Part shown: one piece after another, positions 34,418-43,388 of the stretch
Position numbering within the stretch: position 1 is the stretch's first letter
Layout: each line of letters opens with the position of its first letter
Origin: JBKCUK01 sp046318415
GTDB lineage: Bacteria; Pseudomonadota; Alphaproteobacteria; Caedimonadales; Caedimonadaceae
Reading direction: 5' to 3'
Assembly: GCA_046318415.1 (NCBI GenBank)
Contig: JBKCUK010000004.1
Coordinates: forward strand, 124,001 to 188,000
DNA length: 64,000 nt
Made by a program: the position numbers and the translations under genes
The notes under the pieces: generated by a model
What the model was told of the DNA's origin: nothing
What the model saw: the letters and a program-made list of their open reading frames with translations, nothing else
Database searches by the model: none

Positions 34418-34988
34418 GGTTGCTCCTCCTTAGGATTTGGCGCAACTTAGCGATAAAGCGTTTCATGTGCGGGTCAGAACGTTCATAGGGAATGTCATCG
34501 AAGTAAAACCAATGAATTTCCCTAAACTCACCCCTATCGAATGTGTAATGCGCGTTATCTTTGCCCCTCAGCACATACCATAGGCTGACATCAGTGTGTC
34601 CTGCGGTCAAACCTACGGTCTCGGTTTTTGTGATGAACACCGGATGAGGTAACCAAAATTCTGCTTGGACTCCCAATTCCTCAAAGCATTCACGCCTCAC
34701 TGTATCGGTAGGATCTTCATCGGGTTCCACATGACCGCCCGTTGGCAGCCATAGCTGAGCAAGCCTATGGTCCACAAGCAAAATTTTCTGGGCCTCTTCC
34801 TCGAAGAGCACAAAGTATGCGACCAGATGTTGATCAGGAACATCAGGTTTTTGGACGCGATAAAGAGGGGCTCCACTTGCAATCCAAGCTCTCACTTCTG
34901 TGAGATGCTGCGCCTCTTGATCATCAAAAGGGATCATTTCGTTCACAAGGCGGTGAATATTTTGCGCAGAGCTGAGCAGGTCGTTCAT
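34395..34988 (-). CDS. Nudix hydrolase
   Basis: Nudix box GGHVEPDEDPTDTVRRECFEELGV with the REcxEE core, in a 197-residue protein. The N-terminal part (LVNEMIPFDDQEAQHLTEVRAWIASGAPLYR) is typical of a Nudix subgroup with an extra helical region. It overlaps the APH-like kinase by 23 bp, so the two are co-translated and may act on related phosphorylated compounds. The substrate is unknown. Confidence 0.9.
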   Translation of the reverse strand: MNDLLSSAQNIHRLVNEMIPFDDQEAQHLTEVRAWIASGAPLYRVQKPDVPDQHLVAYFVLFEEEAQKILLVDHRLAQLWLPTGGHVEPDEDPTDTVRRECFEELGVQAEFWLPHPVFITKTETVGLTAGHTDVSLWYVLRGKDNAHYTFDRGEFREIHWFYFDDIPYERSDPHMKRFIAKLRQILRRSNLASDFGS

Positions 34989-35002
34989 GGTTAATCAGTT
35001 TT

Positions 35003-35229
35003 CTAATCCAGAAACTTTGTCAATCTTTTCAGCATCTTAGCATAGTCTTTATCTGAGTTAATCTCGATAAAGGGTGTATCAGGATAGCGCGCTTTTGCCA
35101 ACCGGCTTCGAAAAAGTGTTTATCAACATGATGCAGCGGAATCTCAGTTAGCTTATGCAACTGCAGTGCAAAGGTTGACTTGCCACTACCGGGCCGACCA
35201 AAAATCATGATTTTTTGCGGATGGCGCAT
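35003..35229 (-). pseudogene. P-loop kinase-like (DNA topology modulation FlaR type), internally deleted
   Basis: The 5' part encodes KIMIFGRPGSGKSTFALQLHKL and HHVDKHFFEAGWQKR, the P-loop and lid of FlaR/adenylate-kinase-like proteins, from an ATG at 35229 with AGGAG upstream. The frame then shifts: in the next frame the DNA reads ARYPDTPFIEINSDKDYAKMLKRL, the normal C-terminus of the same family, ending in TAG at 35003-35005. About 100 central codons of the usual 170-180 are missing. The uninterrupted first frame ends at 35029 with a meaningless tail. Confidence 0.8.
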
Positions 35230-35271
35230 AAGGAGGGGCTCCTGAGGGTTTTGCTGATCGCCTCTATACAC

Positions 35272-35793
35272 TTAGAAGCTAATCTCCAGAACATCAACTT
35301 GATTGATGATCGTTCCCAGATCTTGCCGTTGGGACGCTTGAACCGCGAATCCCAGTTGCTGCCAAAAGTGCAGGGCCCGCGGATTTTGCTGTTGCACCAC
35401 GCAACGCAGCTTTTGGGCGCCTAAGTCTTTAAGGATTGTCGCCATCTGACGGACCCACTTTTGTCCCAAGCCAAGATTGCGGTAGTTTGAATGAATCAAC
35501 AGATAGCCGATGGTCCAGGTACCGTCCTCGGGATAATCGCGAATAAGATCGATCATGCCAATGACTTGATCCTGATGGAAAAGGCCCAGGACAACTTTAT
35601 CCTCATCATGCGACTTCTGCGGTGGACAGGCCATGAAAAGGGCCTGAGCCATTCCAGGTTCACCCTCACACAGCATGAAATAATCCTGGCAAGCATCCAG
35701 AAGGGTTTGTACCACATCAGCATCGGCCTGACGCAGCAGGCGCATTTTATAATTTTCAATTTCTAAAGGCCAAATGACGTCAGACATGGGCAT
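35272..35793 (-). CDS. GNAT acetyltransferase
   Basis: N-acetyltransferase of 173 residues. Typical are VIGMIDLIRDYPEDGTWTIGYLLIHSNYRNLGLGQKWV, with acetyl-CoA motif R-N-L-G-L-G, and the final ENPRALHFW-like QQQNPRALHFWQQLGF. The frame is open to 35862, but the first codons there (RIPACVGMT) are just translation of a dispersed hairpin repeat. ATG at 35793 has AAAGGA upstream and is used. The decayed kinase gene follows 42 bp downstream. Confidence 0.88.
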   Translation of the reverse strand: MPMSDVIWPLEIENYKMRLLRQADADVVQTLLDACQDYFMLCEGEPGMAQALFMACPPQKSHDEDKVVLGLFHQDQVIGMIDLIRDYPEDGTWTIGYLLIHSNYRNLGLGQKWVRQMATILKDLGAQKLRCVVQQQNPRALHFWQQLGFAVQASQRQDLGTIINQVDVLEISF

Positions 35794-35830
35794 GTAGTCC
35801 TTTTTAATTTCTGCCGAAGGAAGCTTTGTT

Positions 35831-35853
35831 GTCATTCCTACGCAGGCGGGAAT
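35831..35853 (+). repeat. Dispersed hairpin repeat, copy 1
   Basis: A 23-bp copy of the palindromic unit TTCCCGC-GCAG-GCGGGAA with two changed bases in the left arm (CCTACG). Same orientation as copy 3, inverted to copy 2. It lies just downstream of the GIY-YIG gene. Confidence 0.8.
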
Positions 35854-35858
35854 TCTTT

Positions 35859-36146
35859 TCACGTAAAATGGTCACCTAGATCGATCCAGGATGGATTTTG
35901 TTCTTGTATGAGACGCAGTTTCCAGGCTCTATTCCACCTTTTGATGCATTTTTCTCTATGTATTGCTTCATGTATATCTTCAAATTCTTCGATATAAACA
36001 AGCTGATTGACATTGTATTTTTTAGTAAAACCGTGGGTTAATTTTTTCTTATGTTCAAAAATGCGTCTGGATATATCGTTTGTAACACCAACGTAAAGCG
36101 TGCCATTTTTCCCTGAAGCAAGAATATAGACCCAATAATTTTTCAT
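35859..36146 (-). CDS. GIY-YIG nuclease-domain protein (UPF0213-like)
   Basis: A 95-residue single-domain GIY-YIG protein. The motif appears as YWVYILASGKNGTLYVGVTNDISRRIFEHK, with the catalytic Arg in ISRRIFEHK and Glu in HREKCIKRW. The ATG at 36146 (MKNYWVY) is the family start. Longer readings to 36197 translate the neighbouring repeat as MSFPRRRES. It is flanked by inverted copies of a hairpin repeat. A repair or mobility role is possible; none has been shown for this family. Confidence 0.92.
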   Translation of the reverse strand: MKNYWVYILASGKNGTLYVGVTNDISRRIFEHKKKLTHGFTKKYNVNQLVYIEEFEDIHEAIHREKCIKRWNRAWKLRLIQEQNPSWIDLGDHFT

Positions 36147-36169
36147 CACCATAAAAGCCAAATCTACTA

Positions 36170-36195
36170 TGGATTCCCGCCTGCGCGGGAATGAC
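36170..36195 (-). repeat. Dispersed hairpin repeat, copy 2
   Basis: A 26-bp unit, identical to copy 3 on the opposite strand. Core arms ATTCCCGC and GCGGGAAT form an 8-bp stem with a 4-base loop. It lies 24 bp upstream of the GIY-YIG start. Confidence 0.85.
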
Positions 36196-36322
36196 ATCAG
36201 AAAAATAGATTAAATAAATACATACATTACTACTTAATCCTATCCTAGGATAAAAATGACATATAAATTGGTAAAAAGATGTGAATATGGGCATGGTTTA
36301 CTTATATTCTAATAATACTATT

Positions 36323-36348
36323 GTCATTCCCGCGCAGGCGGGAATCCA
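36323..36348 (+). repeat. Dispersed hairpin repeat, copy 3
   Basis: A 26-bp unit, identical to copy 2 in inverse orientation, 128 bp away, in an AT-rich stretch between the GIY-YIG and CatB-like genes. Confidence 0.85.
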
Positions 36349-36449
36349 TTTATTTTTTTACTTCTGACTTGAGTGATTAGAATCGTCACAGGGTGGTGGC
36401 CACACTGCGAGGGTTAAGGCCTCAAGCGTTGTCTGCCCAAGCAACGCCC

Positions 36450-37106
36450 TCATTTTGGTAACTCTCCCGCCTCAAACTTCGCCCACAAGTCGTTAATATC
36501 ATCACAGCGCAACAGATGATAGTGACGCTTGAGCGTCTCAAGGTCCCAGTCCCACCATTTGATGCGCCTCAGTTTCTCGATGACATCATCGTCAAAACGC
36601 TTCTTGATGAGTCGGGCAGGATTACCACCCCAAATTTCATAGGCGCCAACATTTTTGGTGACCAGGCTTCGTGCGCCAATGACAGCCCCGTCACCGATAT
36701 GGACGCCTGGCATAATCATCGCCTCGGCGCCAATCCATACGTCATGGCCGATGATGGTATCGCCTTTGCTTTGCTGCGCTTTGGGACGTGTTTCTTGATA
36801 ATCGTCAAAGTCGTCATCAAGAAAATCAAGGGGATACGTGGCAAGCCAGGCGTGATTATGGCCTTGGGTTCCCCCCATCATAAATTTCACACCAGTGGCG
36901 ATCGAGCAGAACTTGCCTATGATCAGCCGATCAATGGATTCAGGGGCGTGGTGATCATCTGCTGCGTCCAAGTACATCACGCACTCAGCAAAGTCTTTGC
37001 CGTGGTAATAGCCTGAGTAATAGCTGTAATCGCCAACGATGATGTGTTTAGCGGTGATATGGTCTTTGATGATGATGGAGTCGCGATAACTTTTAAAAGG
37101 ATTCAT
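36450..37106 (-). CDS. CatB/Vat-like xenobiotic acetyltransferase (left-handed beta helix)
   Basis: Hexapeptide-repeat acetyltransferase of 218 residues. Seen: the YYSGYYHGKDFAE segment, IGKFCSIATGVKFMMGGTQGHNHAW (with the catalytic His of the CatB family), IIGHDVWIGAEAMIMPGVHIGDGAVIGARSLVTKNVGAYEIWGGNPAR and a helical tail. ATG at 37106 has AGAGGAAA upstream and is preferred over 37160. Relatives inactivate chloramphenicol or streptogramins, but many act on sugars. Substrate unknown. Confidence 0.9.
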   Translation of the reverse strand: MNPFKSYRDSIIIKDHITAKHIIVGDYSYYSGYYHGKDFAECVMYLDAADDHHAPESIDRLIIGKFCSIATGVKFMMGGTQGHNHAWLATYPLDFLDDDFDDYQETRPKAQQSKGDTIIGHDVWIGAEAMIMPGVHIGDGAVIGARSLVTKNVGAYEIWGGNPARLIKKRFDDDVIEKLRRIKWWDWDLETLKRHYHLLRCDDINDLWAKFEAGELPK

Positions 37107-37243
37107 GGTTTCCTCTTGGCAAGCATGGCAAGGCGAGAGCGTTATTGCATACCCCGACAAAGCCCCCTTTCAATGCGAGAAGGCTTGAGGGGCGATGGAA
37201 AAGAGTTTACACCAGAAGATGTAACCGTCAAAAGTAGCATCCC

Positions 37244-38380
37244 ATGAAAAGATATATCGTCCACACCTTGCTGAGTGTCGCCCTGCTGATACCCTCTGCT
37301 TTTGCGCAAAAGACCGTCATAGAAAAAAATCTACCTGGGTATCTCAAGCCCCTTGTCGAGCGCCTCGAACAAGAAAAACATCAGCATCAAGGCGGTGTTA
37401 TCGCGATCCTTCACAAGGGCAGGGTGGTCTATAAAACCGCATTCGGGCATGCGCGCGGTAACGAGGGAGCCATCACCCCCTCCACTTTGTTTCCCTTGGC
37501 CTCGGTCTCAAAAGCTGTAACAGCAGTGGCGCTGGCCTTGCAGGTAGAGCAGGGACGATTGAGCTTTGATCGGGTCATGCATGCGCCCTGCTTTAAGGGT
37601 GGGATGGGGCTTAAATATATGATGAGCCACACCTCTGGTTTTGCGGTGCGGGGTGATAAGGAAATCGAGCGTGGTCTGACCCAAAAGCAATTAATGGATC
37701 TTGTGTTTGAGATGCGCCCGAAGTGTAAGCCCGGGGCCTGCTACACCTACAGCAATCTTATCTATGGTCTTATTGAAGCCAGTCTTCATGAAGAAGGCAT
37801 GAGCTTTAAAAGGATCATCGATCAGTTAAGCATTGAACTGAAAACACCGCATATCCAAGTGTTGCCCTTGGTCAGCGGCGCGGACGTGGCCTACCCCCAT
37901 GCCCTTAGACCTCAGAACAAAAAGAAAATCCGACAGCCCTTGTCCTTAGAGTCGTTTTATACCAAGAACGTGGCTGCGTCAGCGGGTATTTTCGCGTCCC
38001 TCGATGCGATGATCGAGTTTTATCGCCTCAGCTTTGGCTATCGTCCTGACCTCATCTCAAGGAAAACCCTTGCTGAGCTCTACACCCCGGTGCAGGCCAG
38101 TGATGATATCTTTAAGTGGTATGCAAAGTGGCCCTATGAGCCAAAAGTCATCCAGGCAGGATACGGCTTAGGTTGGCGCGTTTTGTCCCTCAAGAAAGAG
38201 CCAAACCAGCAATTTATTTTTCACTCAGGCTATATCAACGGGATTAATTCGTTCATCGGCAGCATTCCCAGCGCAGAATTGGGCATTGTGATCATCGTCA
38301 ACGAGGGCTCTGCCTTTGCCTCACGCACAGGGCTTGATCTCTGGCGAGAAGTTTTAAAGAATGGCGCCGATAAGTCCTAG
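37244..38380 (+). CDS. Exported serine beta-lactamase-fold hydrolase
   Basis: The 378 residues begin with a signal peptide (cut after AFA, near 21). The class C/DD-peptidase catalytic motifs are present: S87-V-S-K90, Y-S-N in CYTYSNLIYG, and H-S-G in FIFHSGYINGINSF. It stands on its own on the plus strand in the periplasm-directed set. It may be a penicillin-binding peptidase/esterase rather than a resistance enzyme; sequence alone does not decide. Confidence 0.9.
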   Translation: MKRYIVHTLLSVALLIPSAFAQKTVIEKNLPGYLKPLVERLEQEKHQHQGGVIAILHKGRVVYKTAFGHARGNEGAITPSTLFPLASVSKAVTAVALALQVEQGRLSFDRVMHAPCFKGGMGLKYMMSHTSGFAVRGDKEIERGLTQKQLMDLVFEMRPKCKPGACYTYSNLIYGLIEASLHEEGMSFKRIIDQLSIELKTPHIQVLPLVSGADVAYPHALRPQNKKKIRQPLSLESFYTKNVAASAGIFASLDAMIEFYRLSFGYRPDLISRKTLAELYTPVQASDDIFKWYAKWPYEPKVIQAGYGLGWRVLSLKKEPNQQFIFHSGYINGINSFIGSIPSAELGIVIIVNEGSAFASRTGLDLWREVLKNGADKS

Positions 38381-38386
38381 CAAGCT

Positions 38387-39385
38387 TCAATGGAGTACGA
38401 GATCTTTTTTCATGTAGTGAAAATCAAACTTCTTCCCATCATCTGTGCAGATAATCCCTGGTAAGACGTTGGTGCTCTCGAAACCGTGTTTCTTGTAGAT
38501 GGCAAAAGCAGTATCATAAAGGTTGGAAGTCTGTAGGTAAATGCTCTCTAACCCCAGGTTTTTGCTGAAGCTCTCTACGCTGCGTAAGAGGATTGCTCCA
38601 AGCCCTTTGCCACGATGTTCTTCAGCCAACCAAACCCCTTCGATATTTCCCGCTTTTCCAGGGAAAACGTTGAGTATGCATCCGCCGACAACATCCTGGG
38701 TGTGATCGCGCAGGCGAAATAAATAATGGAACGCAACATGCGTATCAGTAATGTCTTCTTCGGCATCGAGTGGGTCATCCTCATCAATTCGAATTTCCTG
38801 CAGTTTGTAGGGTATTGCATGGAATGAGTTTCCAGTGGAAACGCCAATAAGCGCAGTTTCATTCTGCATCCAAGGAAGATTAAACGTGCCCAGAATTTTC
38901 CAGCCCTTAGCCATCAACGTATCCCTGTGTTCTTCTAGCCATCCTGGTTCTGCCCAGGCCGTAAAAACACGGGAAAACGTCTGATTAATAGATTCAGGTA
39001 GCTTGAGGCGTTTTGGGTCAAACTTCAGAAAGGCCTCTTCATCATCACAAGCTGCGGACAAGACACATAGGCCATCCGCCATCTCTAATTTAAGGCTCAG
39101 CGCATCGCTGACGGCTATGGAATACGAACGATTCACGCTAATACCGCGTGCGCTTCCAAAGGTCTCCACACCCACTTCGAGAGGCTTTATCAGCGCCTCA
39201 AATTCTTGAATTGTATTGAATTGTCGAGAATGTACCACATTCAAATCAAAGCCATGTGTGAAGAGATGATGTTGATCCTCCTCAGCTAAGATGGCATCAG
39301 CGCGTAGGGCGGGACTTGCATGACCTTTGGGCGATGCCAAAATGATCAATAAGGCAATGAAAAGGTTAGAAAAAAACCGCGGCAC
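38387..39385 (-). CDS. Exported GNAT-domain protein, putative effector
   Basis: About 332 residues. The start PRFFSNLFIALLIILASPKGHASPA is a signal peptide. The C-terminal half is a GNAT fold with GCILNVFPGKAGNIEGVWLAEEHRGKGLGAILLRSVE (acetyl-CoA loop RGKGLG) and YDTAFAIYKKHGFEST. The middle contains a second, more degenerate GNAT-like half (ETALIGVSTGN). GTG at 39385 with AAGGGA upstream avoids overlap with carD; an upstream frame to 39451 exists. An exported acetyltransferase lacks acetyl-CoA in the periplasm, so action inside a host cell is inferred. Confidence 0.7.
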   Translation of the reverse strand: MPRFFSNLFIALLIILASPKGHASPALRADAILAEEDQHHLFTHGFDLNVVHSRQFNTIQEFEALIKPLEVGVETFGSARGISVNRSYSIAVSDALSLKLEMADGLCVLSAACDDEEAFLKFDPKRLKLPESINQTFSRVFTAWAEPGWLEEHRDTLMAKGWKILGTFNLPWMQNETALIGVSTGNSFHAIPYKLQEIRIDEDDPLDAEEDITDTHVAFHYLFRLRDHTQDVVGGCILNVFPGKAGNIEGVWLAEEHRGKGLGAILLRSVESFSKNLGLESIYLQTSNLYDTAFAIYKKHGFESTNVLPGIICTDDGKKFDFHYMKKDLVLH

Positions 39386-39416
39386 TTTAACGCTTCCCTT
39401 TGAAGATAGAAGTCTC

Positions 39417-39908
39417 TTAAGCAGCTTTGAGCAGATTCTCGACCCGCTCAATAACTTCTGCCTCGCTCAGATTCTCAATGGCCGCGATTTCGCTGGCAAA
39501 GCGTTCCAAAGCTGTTTGGTAGATCTGGCGTTCGCTGAAGGATTGCTCTTCTGCGCCGCTGCGGTGCAACTCGCGCAGAACTTCTGCGATGATGTGAAGG
39601 CTGCCAGAATTAATTTTTGTTTCGTATTCCTGAGCACGACGGGACCAAATGAGACCTTTTTTCGGCTTTAGTCGTGATTTCAACGACTCAAGGGCTTTGT
39701 TCACCTCTTCACAGCTGCTGAGATGCCGCAATCCAGAGGCTTTTGCCTTCGCCATGGGCAGGCGCAGCGTCATACGAGACTTATCAAAGTTGATGACAAA
39801 AACTTGGATTTCAAAGCCAGCTACCTGTTGATTTTCAATATCTGTCAACCGTCCAACCCCATGGGATGGATACACAACCAAATCACCGTCCTTAAGATCC
39901 AAAGTCAT
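39417..39908 (-). CDS. carD: CarD-family transcription regulator
   Basis: RNA-polymerase-binding factor that stabilises the open complex. The 163 residues have the N-terminal RNAP-interacting Tudor-like domain (LKDGDLVVYPSHGVGRLTDIENQQVAGFEIQVFVINFDKSRMTLRLP) and the C-terminal helical DNA-binding domain (WSRRAQEYETKINSGSLHIIAEVLRELHR). Length is normal for alphaproteobacteria. About 200 bp of AT-rich DNA upstream probably holds its promoter. Confidence 0.95.
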   Translation of the reverse strand: MTLDLKDGDLVVYPSHGVGRLTDIENQQVAGFEIQVFVINFDKSRMTLRLPMAKAKASGLRHLSSCEEVNKALESLKSRLKPKKGLIWSRRAQEYETKINSGSLHIIAEVLRELHRSGAEEQSFSERQIYQTALERFASEIAAIENLSEAEVIERVENLLKAA

Positions 39909-40112
39909 TTTTTTCCCTGTTAGGTTGAAATAAGCCGAATGATTCTCGTGAAGTTGACTATAGACCAGATTAACACCATTTTGTCAAGTATTTGTTCGAG
40001 GCGAAAGTTGTATTATTTATATCACATTGATATTTAGATGTAAAATTCTATTCATTTTTAAGGCGCGGCAAAATTTACACTTTAGTAACCAAAAAGGCGT
40101 TTTATTTGCATC

Positions 40113-40667
40113 TCAACGCCCACGAAGACGATCTGTGAAAGGGCTGCGCTTGGATTCAAAAAAAGTATACGACAACGTAACAGAATCGAGGTCTTTGGTT
40201 TTCTCGTCTTCGACCAGGGCAGGGTCAATATAAAATTCCACAGGCATGACTATGGTTTGACCGCCTTCAAGCTTTTGATCTTCAAAGCAAAAGCACTTGA
40301 TCTTCACGAAATGGGGCGCTGCCTTGTCGGGCGCGACATTATAGGCTGCAATTCCTGTAATGGGGTGTGCGCTGAGATTGGTCACTTTATAGAAGGCAAG
40401 TGCTGGCTTTCCCAGTTGTACTTTTTGCTTTGTTTGCAGCGCTTCAAAATGCCAGTCTAGATCGCGTTGGGTGTTGGACGTAAAACGCACCTCAATAAAA
40501 CGATCAATGGGTTTTGCCGTCACTTGATAGGCCTGTTGAGGCGTCCCACCATAACTGGTTTTGGCGCAAAAGATGCGGTACAAGGGCACCGATGCAAAGG
40601 ACAGCACCACCATGGCAAAGACGACGGAAACCGCAACGATCACCGTCGTGCGCTGTCCCTGCCCCAT
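40113..40667 (-). CDS. ctaG: Cytochrome c oxidase assembly protein CtaG (Cox11)
   Basis: Copper chaperone that builds the CuB site of subunit I. The 184 residues have one N-terminal membrane helix (VIVAVSVVFAMVVLSFASVPLY), the conserved FCAKTSYGG and the copper site CFCFEDQ (FCFxxQ-type) near residue 130. It ends the Cox operon ctaC-ctaD-ctaB-coxF-ctaG, three bases downstream of the small membrane gene. Confidence 0.97.
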   Translation of the reverse strand: MGQGQRTTVIVAVSVVFAMVVLSFASVPLYRIFCAKTSYGGTPQQAYQVTAKPIDRFIEVRFTSNTQRDLDWHFEALQTKQKVQLGKPALAFYKVTNLSAHPITGIAAYNVAPDKAAPHFVKIKCFCFEDQKLEGGQTIVMPVEFYIDPALVEDEKTKDLDSVTLSYTFFESKRSPFTDRLRGR

Positions 40668-40670
40668 GGT

Positions 40671-40787
40671 TTAAAGACCTGACATGCGTAAAATCGCGAT
40701 GGCATAAAACAGCGCACATACGAGACATAGGGCCCAGAGTGTAGCTCGGTTTCGAGCCCTTACCCGGGGGGGAAGAGGTGACTTCAT
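40671..40787 (-). CDS. coxF: 38-residue membrane protein of the Cox operon (CoxF-like)
   Basis: A short gene with a basic N-terminus (MKSPLPPRVRARNR) and one membrane helix (about 16-31, ATLWALCLVCALFYAI), ending MSGL. It starts 3 bases after the ctaB stop and stops 3 bases before the ctaG start, with GGAG upstream, so it is tightly built into the operon. The small CoxF proteins of alphaproteobacterial cox operons have the same size and layout. The role in oxidase assembly is inferred. Confidence 0.8.
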   Translation of the reverse strand: MKSPLPPRVRARNRATLWALCLVCALFYAIAILRMSGL

Positions 40788-40790
40788 CGG

Positions 40791-41711
40791 TTAGCTCCGC
40801 CAATGGGCTATGGTTAAAAGACCAAATAAGCCAAAAAGATAGAGAATAGAATAGAAAAACAGCATGAGCGCATCCCGCTCACGTCCTGGCTTTTTGACGG
40901 CAAAAGCCAGCACCAAAAAGACCGTATTGAGAAGGGTAGCGCCAACACCATAAAGGCCATTGAGCTGGGGTAAAAAAACGAGCGGTAAATAACTGCTACC
41001 CACAGTGAGAACGCTATAGAAGATAATCTGATTACGGCAGGCCGCCTTGCCCGCAACGGCAGGTAACATGGGAATTCCTGCCCGGATATAGTCTTCATGC
41101 CGATGAAGGGCCAGTGCCCAAAAGTGCGGCGGTGTCCACAGGAAGATCATCAGAAACAAGGTCCAGGGAAGGGGGTCAAAGTGAGGGCTGACGGCAAGCC
41201 ACCCAACCACAGGAGGTAAGGCGCCAGCAGCACCACCGATGACTATATTCTGCGGTGTCGATGGCTTCAGAATCATGGTGTAAACAACCGCGTAAAAGAA
41301 GATGGTAAACGCCAGCATGGCGGCGGCGGCCCATGTGGTGGCAAGCCCTAAAAAGGCCACAGAAAATAGACTTAAGAGGCACGCGAACGTGAGGGCATCC
41401 TCGGGAGCCATGCGCCCTGCCGGCAGAGGTCGACTTTGGGTGCGGGCCATGAGGGCGTCGGTGCGACGTTCGTACCACATGTTGAAGCTTGCGGCAGCAC
41501 CTGATCCGAGGGCAATGCAGATGATGGCAATGGTCATCAGCCCCGGATGAAGGGCACCAGGGGCCAGCAAGGCGCCCACCAATGCTGTGAAGACCACCAG
41601 GGACATGACCCCTGGCTTCATCAAGGCGATGAAATCCAGGGGAGTTGCAAGGTTTGCCTCGCCCCAGAAAGGGGACGGTGTCGAGGCCGAATGAAGCGTA
41701 TCTGCGGTCAT
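40791..41711 (-). CDS. ctaB: Protohaem IX farnesyltransferase (haem O synthase)
   Basis: Membrane prenyltransferase that adds farnesyl to haem B for the oxidase haem. The 306 residues form about nine helices, with the allylic-diphosphate site NMWYERRTDALMARTQSRPLPAGR and the second acidic loop ALHRHEDYIRAGIPMLP. It is third in the Cox operon, 9 bases after ctaD. Confidence 0.97.
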   Translation of the reverse strand: MTADTLHSASTPSPFWGEANLATPLDFIALMKPGVMSLVVFTALVGALLAPGALHPGLMTIAIICIALGSGAAASFNMWYERRTDALMARTQSRPLPAGRMAPEDALTFACLLSLFSVAFLGLATTWAAAAMLAFTIFFYAVVYTMILKPSTPQNIVIGGAAGALPPVVGWLAVSPHFDPLPWTLFLMIFLWTPPHFWALALHRHEDYIRAGIPMLPAVAGKAACRNQIIFYSVLTVGSSYLPLVFLPQLNGLYGVGATLLNTVFLVLAFAVKKPGRERDALMLFFYSILYLFGLFGLLTIAHWRS

Positions 41712-41720
41712 TTGTGCGAC

Positions 41721-43352
41721 TTATTCCTGCGTCTTCTTGGATGCCACAATTGGCCCATCATGGGGATGACGCCGAATCACAGGGGGCTCTTCAAAACAGT
41801 GGAACGGCGCCGGTGATGGCAATGTCCACTCGAGTGTGGTTGCGCCCTCACCCCAGGGGTTTGCAGGTGCTTTTTTGCCTTTCAACAGCGCATAGATCAC
41901 AAGACCAATGAACAACAGCGAGGCAACGGCGGTAAGATAGCTGCCCCATGAGGCAATGTGGTTCCAACCCGCATACGCATTGGGGTAATCGGGGATACGC
42001 CGTGGCATGCCCGCAAGGCCCAAGAAGTGCATGGGCAAGAAGATGATATTCACGCCAATAAAGGTCAGCCAAAAATGAACTTTGCCCATGGTCTCAGAAT
42101 ACATACGACCTGACATCTTCGGAAACCAATAATAAAATCCACAAAACATGCCAAAAAGAGCACCCATGGACAGAACATAATGGAAGTGACCCACGACGTA
42201 GTAGGTATCGTGAAGGGCAATATCCATACCGCCGTTGGCCAGCACAACCCCCGTGAGCCCTCCAAGGGTAAAAACAAACAAAAATCCGATGGCAAACAAC
42301 ATGGGCGTTTGGAAGGTAAGGGACCCACCCCACATGGTTGCAATCCAGCTGAAGACCTTAATTCCCGTTGGAATGGCAATGATCAGGGTCGCGATGGTGA
42401 AATAGGCTTTGGTATGAAAATCCAAGCCCACGGTGAACATATGGTGGGCCCATACAACGCTGCCCACCACCCCGATACCGACCATGGCATAAACCATGCC
42501 CAAGTACCCAAAGACGGGCTTCTTAGAAAAAGTCGCCAACACATGGGAGACAATACCAAAAGCCGGCAGAATCATAATGTAAACCTCAGGGTGACCAAAA
42601 AACCAGAACAGGTGCTGGAAGAGGACGGGATCACCTCCGCCTGAGGGCTCAAAAAACGTGGTGCCAAAATTACGGTCTGTAATCAGCATGGTAATGGCGC
42701 CTGCAAGTACTGGAACCGTAAACACCAATAGAAACGCTGTCACCAACATGGCCCAGACAAACAAAGGCATCTTATGGAGGGTCATGCCAGGGGCACGCAT
42801 GTTAAAAATGGTGGTGATGAAGTTAAGCGCGCCCAAAATGGATGACGCACCTGCCAAATGGAGCCCAAACATTAAAAAGTCTACGGCCGCTTCGGGGTGA
42901 GCTGTGATCGAGCTAAGCGGTGGGTACATGGTCCATCCAATACCAGATCCTGATCCGACAAGCCCACCTAAGCCCGCCATGATGAGTGCTGGCACCATGA
43001 GCCAAAAACTGATGTTGTTAAGACGTGGAAAAGCCATGTCGGGCGCGCCAATCAACAGGGGTACAAACCAGTTCCCAAAACCCCCAATCAAGGCGGGCAT
43101 CACGACGAAAAACACCATTAACAGGCCGTGCATGGTGATGGCCACGTTATAAAGCTGATAGTTGCCGCCGAAAACTGTGCCACCGGGATGCGCCAATTGC
43201 ATGCGCATCATAACGGAGAGGCCACCCCCAATGACCGCTGCAAAGATGGCGAAAACAATGTACATGGTGCCAATGTCTTTGTGATTGGTCGATAATACCC
43301 AACGACGCCATCCGGTTGGGATAGCGTGATCATGACTGGCGTGTGTACTCAT
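41721..43352 (-). CDS. ctaD: Cytochrome c oxidase subunit I
   Basis: Catalytic subunit with haem a and the haem a3-CuB centre. It has 543 residues, twelve membrane helices, haem a ligand in [14 protein letters not shown], the CuB/Tyr-His region [19 protein letters not shown] and [16 protein letters not shown], plus NFGTTFF and [13 protein letters not shown] (haem ligands). It is a standard aa3-type subunit of the alphaproteobacterial kind, located between ctaC and ctaB. Confidence 0.99.
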   Translation of the reverse strand: MSTHASHDHAIPTGWRRWVLSTNHKDIGTMYIVFAIFAAVIGGGLSVMMRMQLAHPGGTVFGGNYQLYNVAITMHGLLMVFFVVMPALIGGFGNWFVPLLIGAPDMAFPRLNNISFWLMVPALIMAGLGGLVGSGSGIGWTMYPPLSSITAHPEAAVDFLMFGLHLAGASSILGALNFITTIFNMRAPGMTLHKMPLFVWAMLVTAFLLVFTVPVLAGAITMLITDRNFGTTFFEPSGGGDPVLFQHLFWFFGHPEVYIMILPAFGIVSHVLATFSKKPVFGYLGMVYAMVGIGVVGSVVWAHHMFTVGLDFHTKAYFTIATLIIAIPTGIKVFSWIATMWGGSLTFQTPMLFAIGFLFVFTLGGLTGVVLANGGMDIALHDTYYVVGHFHYVLSMGALFGMFCGFYYWFPKMSGRMYSETMGKVHFWLTFIGVNIIFLPMHFLGLAGMPRRIPDYPNAYAGWNHIASWGSYLTAVASLLFIGLVIYALLKGKKAPANPWGEGATTLEWTLPSPAPFHCFEEPPVIRRHPHDGPIVASKKTQE

Positions 43353-43388
43353 GGTATTGTCCTTGTTGTGATCATGTCTTTAATTATT

